Shown here: piece by piece, positions 8,468 through 14,721 of the stretch
Numbering within the stretch: position 1 is the stretch's first letter
Layout: every line of letters starts with the position of its first letter
Source of the DNA: Gammaproteobacteria bacterium
Lineage (GTDB): Bacteria > Pseudomonadota > Gammaproteobacteria > UBA9214
Assembly (NCBI GenBank): GCA_029864225.1
Contig: JAOTTU010000040.1
Coordinates: 1-14,721, forward strand
DNA: 14,721 nt
Direction of reading: 5' to 3'
Notes under the pieces: generated by a model
Databases searched by the model: none
Told to the model about the DNA's origin: nothing
Seen by the model: the letters and a program-made list of their open reading frames with translations, nothing else
Program-made: the position numbers and the translations under genes

Positions 8468-8812
8468 TCAATGCCGGTTGACGCCTGACTGGATGGCAAT
8501 CAAATCGTCGAAGCGCTTGATCAGCACCAGCAGGTTGCGAGTAGGCGGGTCATTTTTTCTGAGATAATCCTGTGCGTAGACGAAGATCCCGCTTTTCCCG
8601 GGCAGCGGCCTGCGCTGTTCCAGGATGTGCTTCATGCGCGGCAGGAAAATCCATTGCAGCCACTGCTCGAACCGGAGGGTGTCTATACAGAAGGGCTCGG
8701 TACTGACCAGCGCACTCGCGGGGGGTTGTTGCCGGTCCCACTTGCCGCTGGTGCGGAGGATGGCCTCAACCTCGAGCAGCACATCGGCGATACGGTTGGG
8801 AATGTCATGCAT
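8468..8812 (-). CDS. yqcC: YqcC family protein (DUF446)
   Basis: A 114-residue soluble protein matching the gammaproteobacterial YqcC family. An N-terminal helix (NRIADVLLEVEAILR) precedes the family-typical core PFCIDTLRFEQWLQWIFLPR at about residues 40-59, and a C-terminal helical part (RNLLVLIKRFDDLI) follows. The biochemical role of YqcC is not established; in E. coli it sits next to the tRNA pseudouridine synthase gene truC, which is not in this window. The ATG at 8812 gives the usual family length. No clear Shine-Dalgarno is visible. The gene is divergent from the EF-G gene with about 300 bases between them, and is followed by the small membrane protein gene. Confidence 0.85.
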   Translation of the reverse strand: MHDIPNRIADVLLEVEAILRTSGKWDRQQPPASALVSTEPFCIDTLRFEQWLQWIFLPRMKHILEQRRPLPGKSGIFVYAQDYLRKNDPPTRNLLVLIKRFDDLIAIQSGVNRH

Positions 8813-8839
8813 GGCCGCAGTATAGCCGCGACAACATGA

Positions 8840-8862
8840 TATGAAAATACATATATTTCATA
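8840..8862. promoter_or_regulatory. AT-rich operator-like palindrome upstream of yqcC
   Basis: TATGAAA (8840-8846) and its exact reverse complement TTTCATA (8856-8862) are separated by nine AT-rich bases. It lies 28 bases before the yqcC start in the divergent yqcC/EF-G gap, where a dimeric regulator or the yqcC promoter could sit. The symmetry is seen; the function is inferred. AT-rich sequence gives short palindromes by chance, so confidence is low. Confidence 0.3.
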
Positions 8863-8966
8863 GACATCCATCAGCATCACGGGATCTGTTGGCCGCCACG
8901 ACTCGCCCCGCACACAGCTGGATTCGCCCAAACAACCGGTTACATGGATTTATTGTCACATTGGTT

Positions 8967-8972
8967 TATAAT
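8967..8972 (+). promoter_or_regulatory. Perfect -10 box (TATAAT) upstream of the EF-G gene
   Basis: TATAAT lies about 140 bases before the EF-G ATG in an otherwise gene-free 300-base gap. No good -35 stands at 16-18 bases; TTGTCA at 8953-8958 is only eight bases away. If used, the leader would be roughly 130 bases. I see no recognisable riboswitch or attenuator in it. Confidence 0.4.
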
Positions 8973-9112
8973 TCCGCGGCTCGATTGAGCGTAAATGCCT
9001 TCATCTGGACAGTAACCCGCCAGGTTTCAATTCGCAGCCGCGCCGGATATCCCGACTTGTGATCGAAGGGCGCTTGTCAATTAATGACTTACACATACAG
9101 AGCAGCAGGAAC

Positions 9113-11197
9113 ATGACCGAACTAGCCAAGTACAGAAACATCGGTATCTTCGCCCACGTGGATGCCGGCAAGACAACGACCACGGAACGTATCCTGAAGC
9201 TCACCGGCAAGATCCACAAGACCGGCGAGGTGCACGATGGCGAAGCCACCACGGACTTCATGGAACAGGAGCAGGAACGTGGCATCACCATCCAGTCCGC
9301 CGCCACCAGCTGTCAATGGGACGGCCACCGCCTGAACATCATCGATACCCCCGGACACGTGGACTTCACCATCGAGGTCTACCGCTCGCTGAAAGTGCTC
9401 GACGGCGGCATCGGCGTGTTCTGCGGCTCCGGCGGCGTTGAGCCGCAGTCCGAGACCAACTGGCGCTATGCCAACGAGTCCAAGGTCGCCCGCATCATCT
9501 TCGTCAACAAGCTTGACCGCATAGGCGCCGATTTCTACCGCGTGGTGCAGCAGGTGCGGGACGTGCTGGCCGCGGTCCCGCTGGTGATGGTGCTGCCGAT
9601 CGGCATCGAGGACGACTTCAAGGGTGTGGTCGACCTGCTGACCCGCAAGGCCTGGATATGGGATGACTCAGGTGATCCGGCGGCCTATGAAATCCAGGAA
9701 CCGCCGGCGGACATGGCCGATGTCATCGAGGAATGGCGCGAGAAGCTGGTTGAGACCGCCCTCGATCAGGACGACGACCTGATGGGGTTGTACCTGGAAG
9801 GCGAGGAGCCCTCTATCGAGGACCTGAAACGGTGCATCCGCAAGGGCACCATCGCACTGGATTTCTTCCCGACCTATTGCGGTTCCGCCTTCAAGAACAA
9901 GGGTATCCAGCCGGTGCTGAACGCCGCCGTGGATTTCCTGCCCGACCCGACCGAGGTCAAGCCACAGCCCGAGGTGGACCTGGAAGGCAACGAAACCGGC
10001 AAGGTCGCCCGTATCGATCCCGACCGGCCGCTGCGTGCGCTGGCATTCAAGATCATGGACGACCGCTTTGGTGCACTGACCTTTATCCGCATCTACTCGG
10101 GCCGGCTGGAGAAAGGCATGACCGTGCTAAATACCTTTACCGGCAAGACCGAGCGCATCGGCCGCATCGTCGAGATGCACGCCAACTCGCGCGAGGAGCT
10201 CAACAGTGCCCAGGCCGGCGATATCGTTGCCGTCATCGGCATGAAAAACGTGCAGACCGGACACACCCTGTGTGACCCGAAGGACCCGGCCACGCTTGAG
10301 CCGATGGTCTTCCCTGACCCGGTTATCTCCCTCGCCGTGTCGCCCAACGACAAGGCGGCCGCCGAGAAAATGGGCATCGCACTGGGCAAGATGATCAAGG
10401 AGGATCCGTCATTCCGCATGGAGACCGACCAGGACAGCGGTGAGACCATCCTCAAGGGCATGGGCGAACTGCACCTCGATATCAAGGTCGACATCCTGAA
10501 GCGCACCCACGGTATCGACGTCACAGTCGGAAAACCGCAGGTGGCCTACCGCGAGACCATCACTCAGCGGTTGGAAGACAGCTACACCCACAAGAAGCAG
10601 ACCGGTGGTTCCGGACAGTTCGCCAAGATCGACTACAGCATAGAACCGGGAGAGCCAGGCAGCGGGTACCAGTTCGAGTCCGTGGTGACCGGCGGTACCG
10701 TGCCGCGCGAGTTCTGGCCGGCCGTTTCCAAGGGCTTTGAGAAGAGCAAGGAAAAGGGTGTGCTGGCCGGTTATCCCTGCCTCGACTTCAAGGTGACCCT
10801 GATAGACGGTGGTTATCACCCTGTTGACTCTTCCGCCGTCGCCTACGAACTGGCAGCAGGAGCCGCCTATCGCCAGTCTATGCCGAAGGCCGGGCCGCAG
10901 ATGATGGAACCGATCATGAAAGTCGACGTGTACACACCTGATGAACATGTCGGTGATGTCATCGGTGACCTGAACCGCCGCCGCGGCATGATCAAGTCAC
11001 AGGAGCCCAGCGCCACCAACGTGCGTATCAAGGCAGAGTGCCCGCTCAGCGAGATGTTCGGCTACATCGGCGACCTGCGAACCATGACCTCCGGACGCGG
11101 ACAGTTCTCTATGGAATTCCTGCACTACATGCCGTGCCCGAAAAATGTGGCCGAAGAGGTCATCAAGGAAGCCAAGGAGCGTGAAGCGCGGAAATAA
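9113..11197 (+). CDS. fusA: Elongation factor G, paralogue (EF-G2 type)
   Basis: A 694-residue translational GTPase with full EF-G length and domains. G1 is AHVDAGKTT at 14-22, the effector region EQEQERGITI at 51-60, G3 DTPGH at 78-82 and G4 NKLD at 132-135. The C-terminal EF-G domains follow, including GMGELHLDI, PQVAYRETI and EPIMKVDVYTP, up to a family-like end. It drives ribosomal translocation and/or recycling. It stands alone: the ribosomal genes that normally flank fusA (rpsL, rpsG, tuf) are missing. Several positions differ from canonical fusA (NKLDR, ETNWRYANESK, IQSAATSCQW) and fit the EF-G2/FusA2 subgroup. The start is the ATG at 9113, preceded by AGCAGGA; an open upstream frame from GTG at 9059 adds an unlikely tail. 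A strong terminator follows, so it is monocistronic. Confidence 0.93.
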   Translation: MTELAKYRNIGIFAHVDAGKTTTTERILKLTGKIHKTGEVHDGEATTDFMEQEQERGITIQSAATSCQWDGHRLNIIDTPGHVDFTIEVYRSLKVLDGGIGVFCGSGGVEPQSETNWRYANESKVARIIFVNKLDRIGADFYRVVQQVRDVLAAVPLVMVLPIGIEDDFKGVVDLLTRKAWIWDDSGDPAAYEIQEPPADMADVIEEWREKLVETALDQDDDLMGLYLEGEEPSIEDLKRCIRKGTIALDFFPTYCGSAFKNKGIQPVLNAAVDFLPDPTEVKPQPEVDLEGNETGKVARIDPDRPLRALAFKIMDDRFGALTFIRIYSGRLEKGMTVLNTFTGKTERIGRIVEMHANSREELNSAQAGDIVAVIGMKNVQTGHTLCDPKDPATLEPMVFPDPVISLAVSPNDKAAAEKMGIALGKMIKEDPSFRMETDQDSGETILKGMGELHLDIKVDILKRTHGIDVTVGKPQVAYRETITQRLEDSYTHKKQTGGSGQFAKIDYSIEPGEPGSGYQFESVVTGGTVPREFWPAVSKGFEKSKEKGVLAGYPCLDFKVTLIDGGYHPVDSSAVAYELAAGAAYRQSMPKAGPQMMEPIMKVDVYTPDEHVGDVIGDLNRRRGMIKSQEPSATNVRIKAECPLSEMFGYIGDLRTMTSGRGQFSMEFLHYMPCPKNVAEEVIKEAKEREARK

Positions 11198-11242
11198 CAT
11201 GGCATGTCCTGTATGGCGCACCAGGCCAGTGCAATGGGAGTT

Positions 11243-11271
11243 AAAAGGGGCGGTTATACCGCCCCTTTTTT
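11243..11271 (+). terminator. Rho-independent terminator of the EF-G gene
   Basis: GGGGCGG (11247-11253) and CCGCCCC (11259-11265) pair perfectly around the loop TTATA. A run of six T follows, and AAAA before the stem extends the pairing. It starts 45 bases after the EF-G stop. The A-run on the other side means it could also work on the minus strand for the 66-aa gene that ends at 11327. Confidence 0.95.
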
Positions 11272-11326
11272 ATTGCTGAAAATCCGAATCAAGAAACCCT
11301 TGGCGGTCAATTTGCAGCATCTTTAA

Positions 11327-11527
11327 TCAAGACTCCGGATCAGCCTTGTATCGATCATATTTCTTGATAATGGCACGCGCCGTATCGCCGTAGCGCCTGA
11401 TCCACTGTGACAGTACCTGGTCACTGATCTGCGACCCGGAACTCAATTGCCGCTCGAGTCTTTGCAATCCCTCATCAGACAGCCTGTTTTCTCTTGAGAT
11501 GCCCGGCGTACCTGGCTTGACTGTCAT
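11327..11527 (-). CDS. Small hypothetical protein
   Basis: A 66-residue, strongly charged and probably all-helical protein that I do not recognise. After a polar head (TVKPGTPGISRENR) it has two predicted helices, one around DEGLQRLERQL and one around LSQWIRRYGDTARAIIKKYD. No membrane segment or cysteine is present. The ATG at 11527 has AAGGG just upstream, though closer than ideal. The 3' end faces the EF-G terminator, whose hairpin could serve both directions. It is the first of a run of minus-strand genes in AT-richer DNA. It is called a gene from the coding-like composition and plausible helices; homologues would have to confirm it. Confidence 0.5.
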   Translation of the reverse strand: MTVKPGTPGISRENRLSDEGLQRLERQLSSGSQISDQVLSQWIRRYGDTARAIIKKYDRYKADPES

Positions 11528-11636
11528 GCCCTTATGTCCCGGTATGTATCAATAGTGTCAGCCTCTAGTGAGGCATCACATAACTGCCAGGTTATCGAAG
11601 TCCAACGATTGTTTTTCCAATTATCAGGGTTCCTGA

Positions 11637-11984
11637 TCATTTCCTGCTTGCTCGGTTGGCACGAGATTTCGCTCGCAAGGCCGCTTCATAGGCGCGCTGC
11701 GCCCAAAGAGCAGCATCTTCAGGATTGTCCAGTACCTCCTCCGGCGCCAGGTAATATGACATTTTTACGATTTTTCCGCCTTTGTCATACTCGAACTGAC
11801 CAAGTCCTCTTGATTCAAAATACTTTGAGGTGGAATCGTCCGCCTTGAGATACAACGTGTCGTCCGAAACCAGTCCAAACATGACGCCGTCATAGTAAAT
11901 GCCGTAACCACCGAACATTCTACGTGCATGAATATGACCGAATGGCTCGAGTAGCTCCACTATATAATCGATAAACTCACTCAT
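11637..11984 (-). CDS. TfoX N-terminal domain protein
   Basis: A 115-residue protein made of the TfoX/Sxy N-terminal domain alone. Seen: a helical start (SEFIDYIVELLEPFG), the family signature RRMFGGYGIYYDG at 21-33, LYLKAD at 44-49, then YDKGGKIVKMSYYLAPEEVL and a basic helical tail (RAYEAALRAKSRANRASRK). In Haemophilus and Vibrio, full-length TfoX switches on competence genes; the C-terminal TfoX domain is missing here, and single-domain members are widespread with unknown roles, so a competence function should not be assumed. The ATG at 11984 matches the family start; the open frame continues to 12047 without family support. No strong Shine-Dalgarno is seen. A 75-base gap separates it from the VIT gene on the same strand. 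Confidence 0.88.
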   Translation of the reverse strand: MSEFIDYIVELLEPFGHIHARRMFGGYGIYYDGVMFGLVSDDTLYLKADDSTSKYFESRGLGQFEYDKGGKIVKMSYYLAPEEVLDNPEDAALWAQRAYEAALRAKSRANRASRK

Positions 11985-12059
11985 ATTCACAGTACTTGTG
12001 AGCAGCGGACATAACGGCCAGGCCAGGCGGCAGCAATGCCGCCACACGTGAGTGCCTTG

Positions 12060-12749
12060 TCACGCAACCACTCCAAATAATCTGCCTACTGCCGCTGTCA
12101 AACCCATAGCAAGCGCCCCCCAGAATGTGACTCTGATTGCGCCGATAGACATTGATGCTCCTCCCGCACCCGCTGCAAGGCCACCTAATCCCGCCAGGAA
12201 TATTAGCGACAATCCTGCGACTACCGGTATAAGGTGTGTTTCTGGCGCTGCTAATGCGCCCAGTAATGGCAGCGCTGCACCAATGGTGAATGTCCCTGCT
12301 GAGGAAAACGCCGCTTGAATTGGTCGCGCCCTGACGCTCTCAAATATGCCAAGTTCATCTCTTGCGTGGGCTCCCAATGCATCGTGAGCCATTAGTTGCT
12401 CTGCGACTTGCTGTGCCAGACTTGAATCGAGTCCCCTCTTCTCATAAATATGTGCGAGTTCCCTCTGCTCAAATTCAATGTCTTCGTTTAATGACTTTTT
12501 CTCAAGCTCCAGATCTGCTTTTTCTGTATCTGCCTGAGAGCTAACCGATACATATTCACCAGCGGCCATGGACATTGCTCCCGCTACCAGGCCGGCGACT
12601 CCAGCGAGAAGGATGTCTCCACGCGCAGCATGTGCCGCTGCAACACCGATAATAAGGCTTGCTGTTGAAACTATGCCATCATTTGCGCCCAGTACTGCTG
12701 CACGTAACCAGCCTATACGATGTGATCTATGTACTTCATTGTGACTCAT
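12060..12749 (-). CDS. VIT1/CCC1-family Fe2+/Mn2+ transporter
   Basis: A 229-residue membrane protein of the vacuolar iron transporter family, which moves Fe2+ or Mn2+ out of the cytoplasm in exchange for protons. Helix 1 has the family motif LRAAVLGANDGIVSTASLIIG (about 15-35; D24 is the conserved pore acid). Helix 2 (about 46-68) ends in MAAGEYVSVSSQ. A charged, glutamate-rich cytoplasmic segment (about 73-140) corresponds to the metal-binding domain, and three more helices follow (about 147-167, 172-194 and 203-228). There is no ferritin-like N-terminal domain of the MbfA kind. The ATG at 12749 has GGTGAG upstream. It is in a minus-strand run with TfoX_N and small membrane proteins. The metal and direction of transport are inferred from the family. 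Confidence 0.92.
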   Translation of the reverse strand: MSHNEVHRSHRIGWLRAAVLGANDGIVSTASLIIGVAAAHAARGDILLAGVAGLVAGAMSMAAGEYVSVSSQADTEKADLELEKKSLNEDIEFEQRELAHIYEKRGLDSSLAQQVAEQLMAHDALGAHARDELGIFESVRARPIQAAFSSAGTFTIGAALPLLGALAAPETHLIPVVAGLSLIFLAGLGGLAAGAGGASMSIGAIRVTFWGALAMGLTAAVGRLFGVVA

Positions 12750-12880
12750 AAACTCACCGGAATATTTGTTACAGCTAACGGTTCCACAGCCGAGGCGCAG
12801 GTCCCGTTTGAGGATGGAAGCGTCTGCATATTAACAGAGCTCGCCATAGCGGCATGTTGACCATCAGCTGCACCGACTTG

Positions 12881-13153
12881 TCAGTTGGTTCCACGTGCTG
12901 ATCGAGAGCGTATTGCCAGAAGGCATAGACCTGTAAAACTAAGCGCGCCACATGACAGTGCTAACCACCAATATCTAGTAATATATGATATTGGTTCATG
13001 GTGTATGGCCTCACTACATTCTCCAGCCTGATAGTCGTACACATTACCGGAATCCAGACACGAATCTATTGCCAGCCACTCACTTGCATAATGCAATAGC
13101 AAAAAGACAGAAGGTATTACCAGCAATAGTTTAGCTATTGGTTTTCTATTCAA
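12881..13153 (-). CDS. Small two-helix membrane protein with DSCLDSG motif
   Basis: A 90-residue protein with helices at about 6-22 (IAKLLLVIPSVFLLLHY) and 61-81 (YWWLALSCGALSFTGLCLL), and a basic head and tail. This suggests both ends inside and the loop between them outside the cytoplasm. The loop holds DSCLDSGNVYDYQAGEC, where C32 and C46 could form a disulfide. I know this D-x-C-L-D-x-G...Y...C pattern from several small uncharacterised proteobacterial proteins, but it has no function that I can name. The start must be the TTG at 13153, since a stop lies five codons upstream and there is no ATG. The gene is in AT-rich DNA with no recognisable partner. Confidence 0.7.
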   Translation of the reverse strand: MNRKPIAKLLLVIPSVFLLLHYASEWLAIDSCLDSGNVYDYQAGECSEAIHHEPISYITRYWWLALSCGALSFTGLCLLAIRSRSARGTN

Positions 13154-13258
13154 TTGATATGTCTTCTAACCATCTGCACAAGTGGCCAGGAGTTAGCGTG
13201 ACCCAGGAACGCGGTTCGTGCAGGCGATCCTGATGCAGTAGTAATTAGGCTTCACCAC

Positions 13259-13681
13259 TTAATAGTCACTTCTTTTTGAATACCAGTAGGTACCTGCGAA
13301 CAGAATGACAAGAAATAGTTTAGCCGATGTTCCCATAATGATTTGCCTATCAGTGAGCAGATGCCCGAAAACGAGGCCATCTGAGAGTATTGCAATAAAT
13401 AGCATCGTTGCTGTAAGAAGCAAAATGCCCCTTCGCTCTACTGGTTGCAAACTACCCCAATACATTAACAAAGCCCAGCCCATCATAAAGAGCCCGGCTA
13501 TACTCAGAACAAATTGATAATCCTGGCCACTACCTACAAAATAACTCGGATAGATCGGCATATCTATGAGGCCCAGGCTGACCAGGAACCATTCAATGGC
13601 TATCAAGCCATCAGCCACGGCGCCTATCAAAAACACCGCCCTCAATATGACAACCTTTCTATTTGAAGTATTTTCTTTCAT
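13259..13681 (-). CDS. Uncharacterised four-helix membrane protein
   Basis: A 140-residue membrane protein with four hydrophobic segments at about 11-37, 55-76, 84-107 and 113-133. Polar residues inside or next to helices include D24 and E30 in GAVADGLIAIEWF, D101 in LSDGLVF, and a positively charged loop QPVERRG at 79-85. I have seen similar GxxADxxxA...W...PVERRG proteins annotated only as hypothetical, so I give no function. The ATG at 13681 follows a weak GCTGGG. It lies 105 bases upstream of the 90-aa gene on the same strand. Codon use and composition are AT-richer than in the left part of the window. Confidence 0.78.
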   Translation of the reverse strand: MKENTSNRKVVILRAVFLIGAVADGLIAIEWFLVSLGLIDMPIYPSYFVGSGQDYQFVLSIAGLFMMGWALLMYWGSLQPVERRGILLLTATMLFIAILSDGLVFGHLLTDRQIIMGTSAKLFLVILFAGTYWYSKRSDY

Positions 13682-13728
13682 CCCAGCAGCGTGGTTTTCC
13701 TAGCCATAAAAGGATCATTTAGCGGTTC

Positions 13729-13758
13729 GACGCTTTTGCGAGTCAGCCTCAAAGCGTC
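13729..13758. repeat. Stem-loop GACGCTTT / AAAGCGTC
   Basis: An exact 8-base inverted repeat (13729-13736 and 13751-13758) with a 14-base loop, in the gap between hemG and the 140-aa gene. It is preceded by TTTAGCGGTTC; a related order (CTAACGGTTC ... GCGTCT) occurs near 12774-12830 after the 90-aa gene. It has no T-run, so it is not a normal terminator. An integron attC-like origin was considered but the outer core sites are missing. Confidence 0.5.
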
Positions 13759-13853
13759 TGTTATGCACACATTTTATTGAGGCGCACATGATTATTTCGG
13801 AGTAACGACATGTAGTCCGCGTCAATTTTCCTGTTATGTGTTCTATCATGGTT

Positions 13854-14381
13854 TTACATCTCACTAACAATTCGACCGAATTCCTCAACCCGTTTCCAAT
13901 TGGTAAATTCCTTTACAGTCTTGGGATCGGTTGGGCCTTTTGTCATCCACATAATTAACCGTATCATTGTACGATCCCAAAAGCTGTATTTCTGATAGTC
14001 GATTTTTCCGGCAAATACGCCTAATTTCTTGGGCTGCCATGATATCTGCTTGAGAAATTTCTTTAAATACGGATTAGTGTCCGGCTGACTCTTTTCTGGT
14101 TTGCGGGCAACAACATTGACTGAGAAGAATGCATTGGGCTTGCTATCGAGTATCAGCTTGTTTCTTTCTATAAATTCGTAAACTCGTGGATTATGTTTAC
14201 CATAGCGGATACTTGCGCCAACAACGATCTTATCGAAACCGCCCAGATCCACATGCGGTTCATCGTTAAGAGAAACTAATTTCACCTTATGGGCGCCTTG
14301 TTCAATCACCTGCTGTAGTCGCTGGCAGATTTCCCGGGTATGACCATCAGTGGTTGAATAAATAATAAGAATCTTGGCCAT
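13854..14381 (-). CDS. hemG: Menaquinone-dependent protoporphyrinogen IX dehydrogenase
   Basis: A 175-residue long-chain flavodoxin-like protein that closely follows E. coli HemG (181 residues). It oxidises protoporphyrinogen IX to protoporphyrin IX, the step before haem formation, and passes electrons to membrane quinones. Seen: the FMN phosphate loop YSTTDGHTREIC (about 8-19), GASIRYGKH at 55-63, SVNVVARKPEK at about 87-97, and the membrane-associated insert SFWDRTMIRLIMWM at about 133-146, typical of HemG and absent from ordinary flavodoxins. The ATG at 14381 gives the family length; the Shine-Dalgarno is weak. It has no haem gene beside it. A possible sigma70 promoter lies 31-59 bases upstream. 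Its composition is AT-richer than the left half of the window. Confidence 0.95.
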   Translation of the reverse strand: MAKILIIYSTTDGHTREICQRLQQVIEQGAHKVKLVSLNDEPHVDLGGFDKIVVGASIRYGKHNPRVYEFIERNKLILDSKPNAFFSVNVVARKPEKSQPDTNPYLKKFLKQISWQPKKLGVFAGKIDYQKYSFWDRTMIRLIMWMTKGPTDPKTVKEFTNWKRVEEFGRIVSEM

Positions 14382-14721
14382 TATTACGTCTCGTTATTTA
14401 CCTTTAGTTGTTTTACACATGACACTTCAAAGTTTGTCTACATCTACAATGTAACTTCCAGATAACCAGTTTCTGCCTAGTAGTATTTTATACTTTGAAT
14501 CACTACTGTCCCATAAACATTGACAGGATTATCTGTAAAGTAATGTATGGCAAGACGATACCAGGAGGCACCGCCACATACGTGACATGAATCTGCGTCA
14601 CCGCCATACAAACAGAACGTCCCTTCTCCTTTATGCCCGATTGTTGGGTGCTCCGGGACTCATTTCAGTACCCCCTTGAGGGGTAGAAGGTCAGGATGAG
14701 GGGATATAGAATCAGGTCGTT
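14382..14721. other. Non-coding end of window with a short palindrome
   Basis: Apart from the possible hemG promoter I see no gene here on either strand. TACCCC (14669-14674) and GGGGTA (14680-14685) form a six-base hairpin with loop CTTGA, followed by AGAAGGTCAGGATGAGGGG. This resembles a worn copy of the dispersed CCCTTGAGGGG...AGGGTGAGGGG repeat common in proteobacterial intergenic DNA. The window ends before its boundary can be seen. Confidence 0.4.
14412..14440 (-). promoter_or_regulatory. Possible sigma70 promoter of hemG
   Basis: On the minus strand TAGACA (14435-14440, five of six to TTGACA) and TGTAAA (14412-14417, four of six to TATAAT) stand exactly 17 bases apart. The -10 ends 31 bases before the hemG ATG. 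Spacing and position fit, but the -10 is weak and the DNA AT-rich. Confidence 0.35.

Noticed and set aside
8401..8499. Extension of the two-helix protein gene into yqcC
   Set aside because: It would overlap yqcC and add a basic, unsupported head; the ATG at 8400 has a plausible ribosome-binding site.
8953..8972. TTGTCA and TATAAT as a full sigma70 promoter
   Set aside because: The two boxes are only eight bases apart, far short of the needed 16-18; only the -10 is kept.
9059..9112. GTG start giving the EF-G protein 18 extra residues
   Set aside because: The family N-terminus is at the 9113 ATG, which has a good ribosome-binding site; the extra residues match nothing.
11985..12047. Extension of the TfoX_N reading frame
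   Set aside because: Cysteine- and tryptophan-rich out-of-family residues over an intergenic hairpin at 12026-12043.

Overview
The window looks like chromosomal DNA from a free-living, GC-rich gammaproteobacterium, possibly a Chromatiales-type environmental lineage. This rests on the priA / argS / SPOR-domain gene order, a YqcC-family protein, a split proton-translocating transhydrogenase (PntAA/PntAB/PntB), and a HemG-type protoporphyrinogen dehydrogenase. The lineage call is inference from gene content. No rRNA or tRNA gene was recognised.

Region by region: (1) 2-1841 (+) holds the 3' end of pntAA, then pntAB and pntB, joined by ATGA and TAATG overlaps. (2) 1842-2365 has no convincing gene. 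It holds a strongly AT-rich stretch flanked by DnaA-box 9-mers, including a perfect inverted pair, so it resembles a replication origin or DnaA-controlled region. (3) 2366-4561 (+) is priA, the replication-restart helicase. (4) 4562-5036 is filled by a roughly 380-bp fold-back (nested inverted-repeat) element. (5) 5037-7387 (+) holds argS, starting at TTG, overlapped by a gene for a single-pass SPOR-domain envelope protein. (6) 7519-8812 (-) holds a queD-like gene, an unnamed two-helix membrane protein gene and yqcC. (7) 9113-11197 (+) is a stand-alone second-type elongation factor G, with a -10 box upstream and a textbook terminator downstream. (8) 11327-14381 (-) is visibly AT-richer and carries only minus-strand genes: a 66-aa hypothetical protein, a TfoX N-domain protein, a VIT/CCC1-type metal transporter, two orphan small membrane proteins and hemG. 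(9) 14382-14721 holds a possible hemG promoter and a short repeat-like palindrome, and nothing else that I can see.

Functionally this is mostly housekeeping: NADPH supply (pnt), replication restart (priA), translation (argS, the EF-G paralogue), cell envelope or division (SPOR protein), queuosine or pterin chemistry (queD-like), haem (hemG) and probable iron or manganese transport (VIT). The genes do not form one pathway. I found no CRISPR array, defence island, secondary-metabolite cluster or complete mobile element. The two items most worth checking are the DnaA-box/AT-rich region before priA and the long fold-back element between priA and argS.
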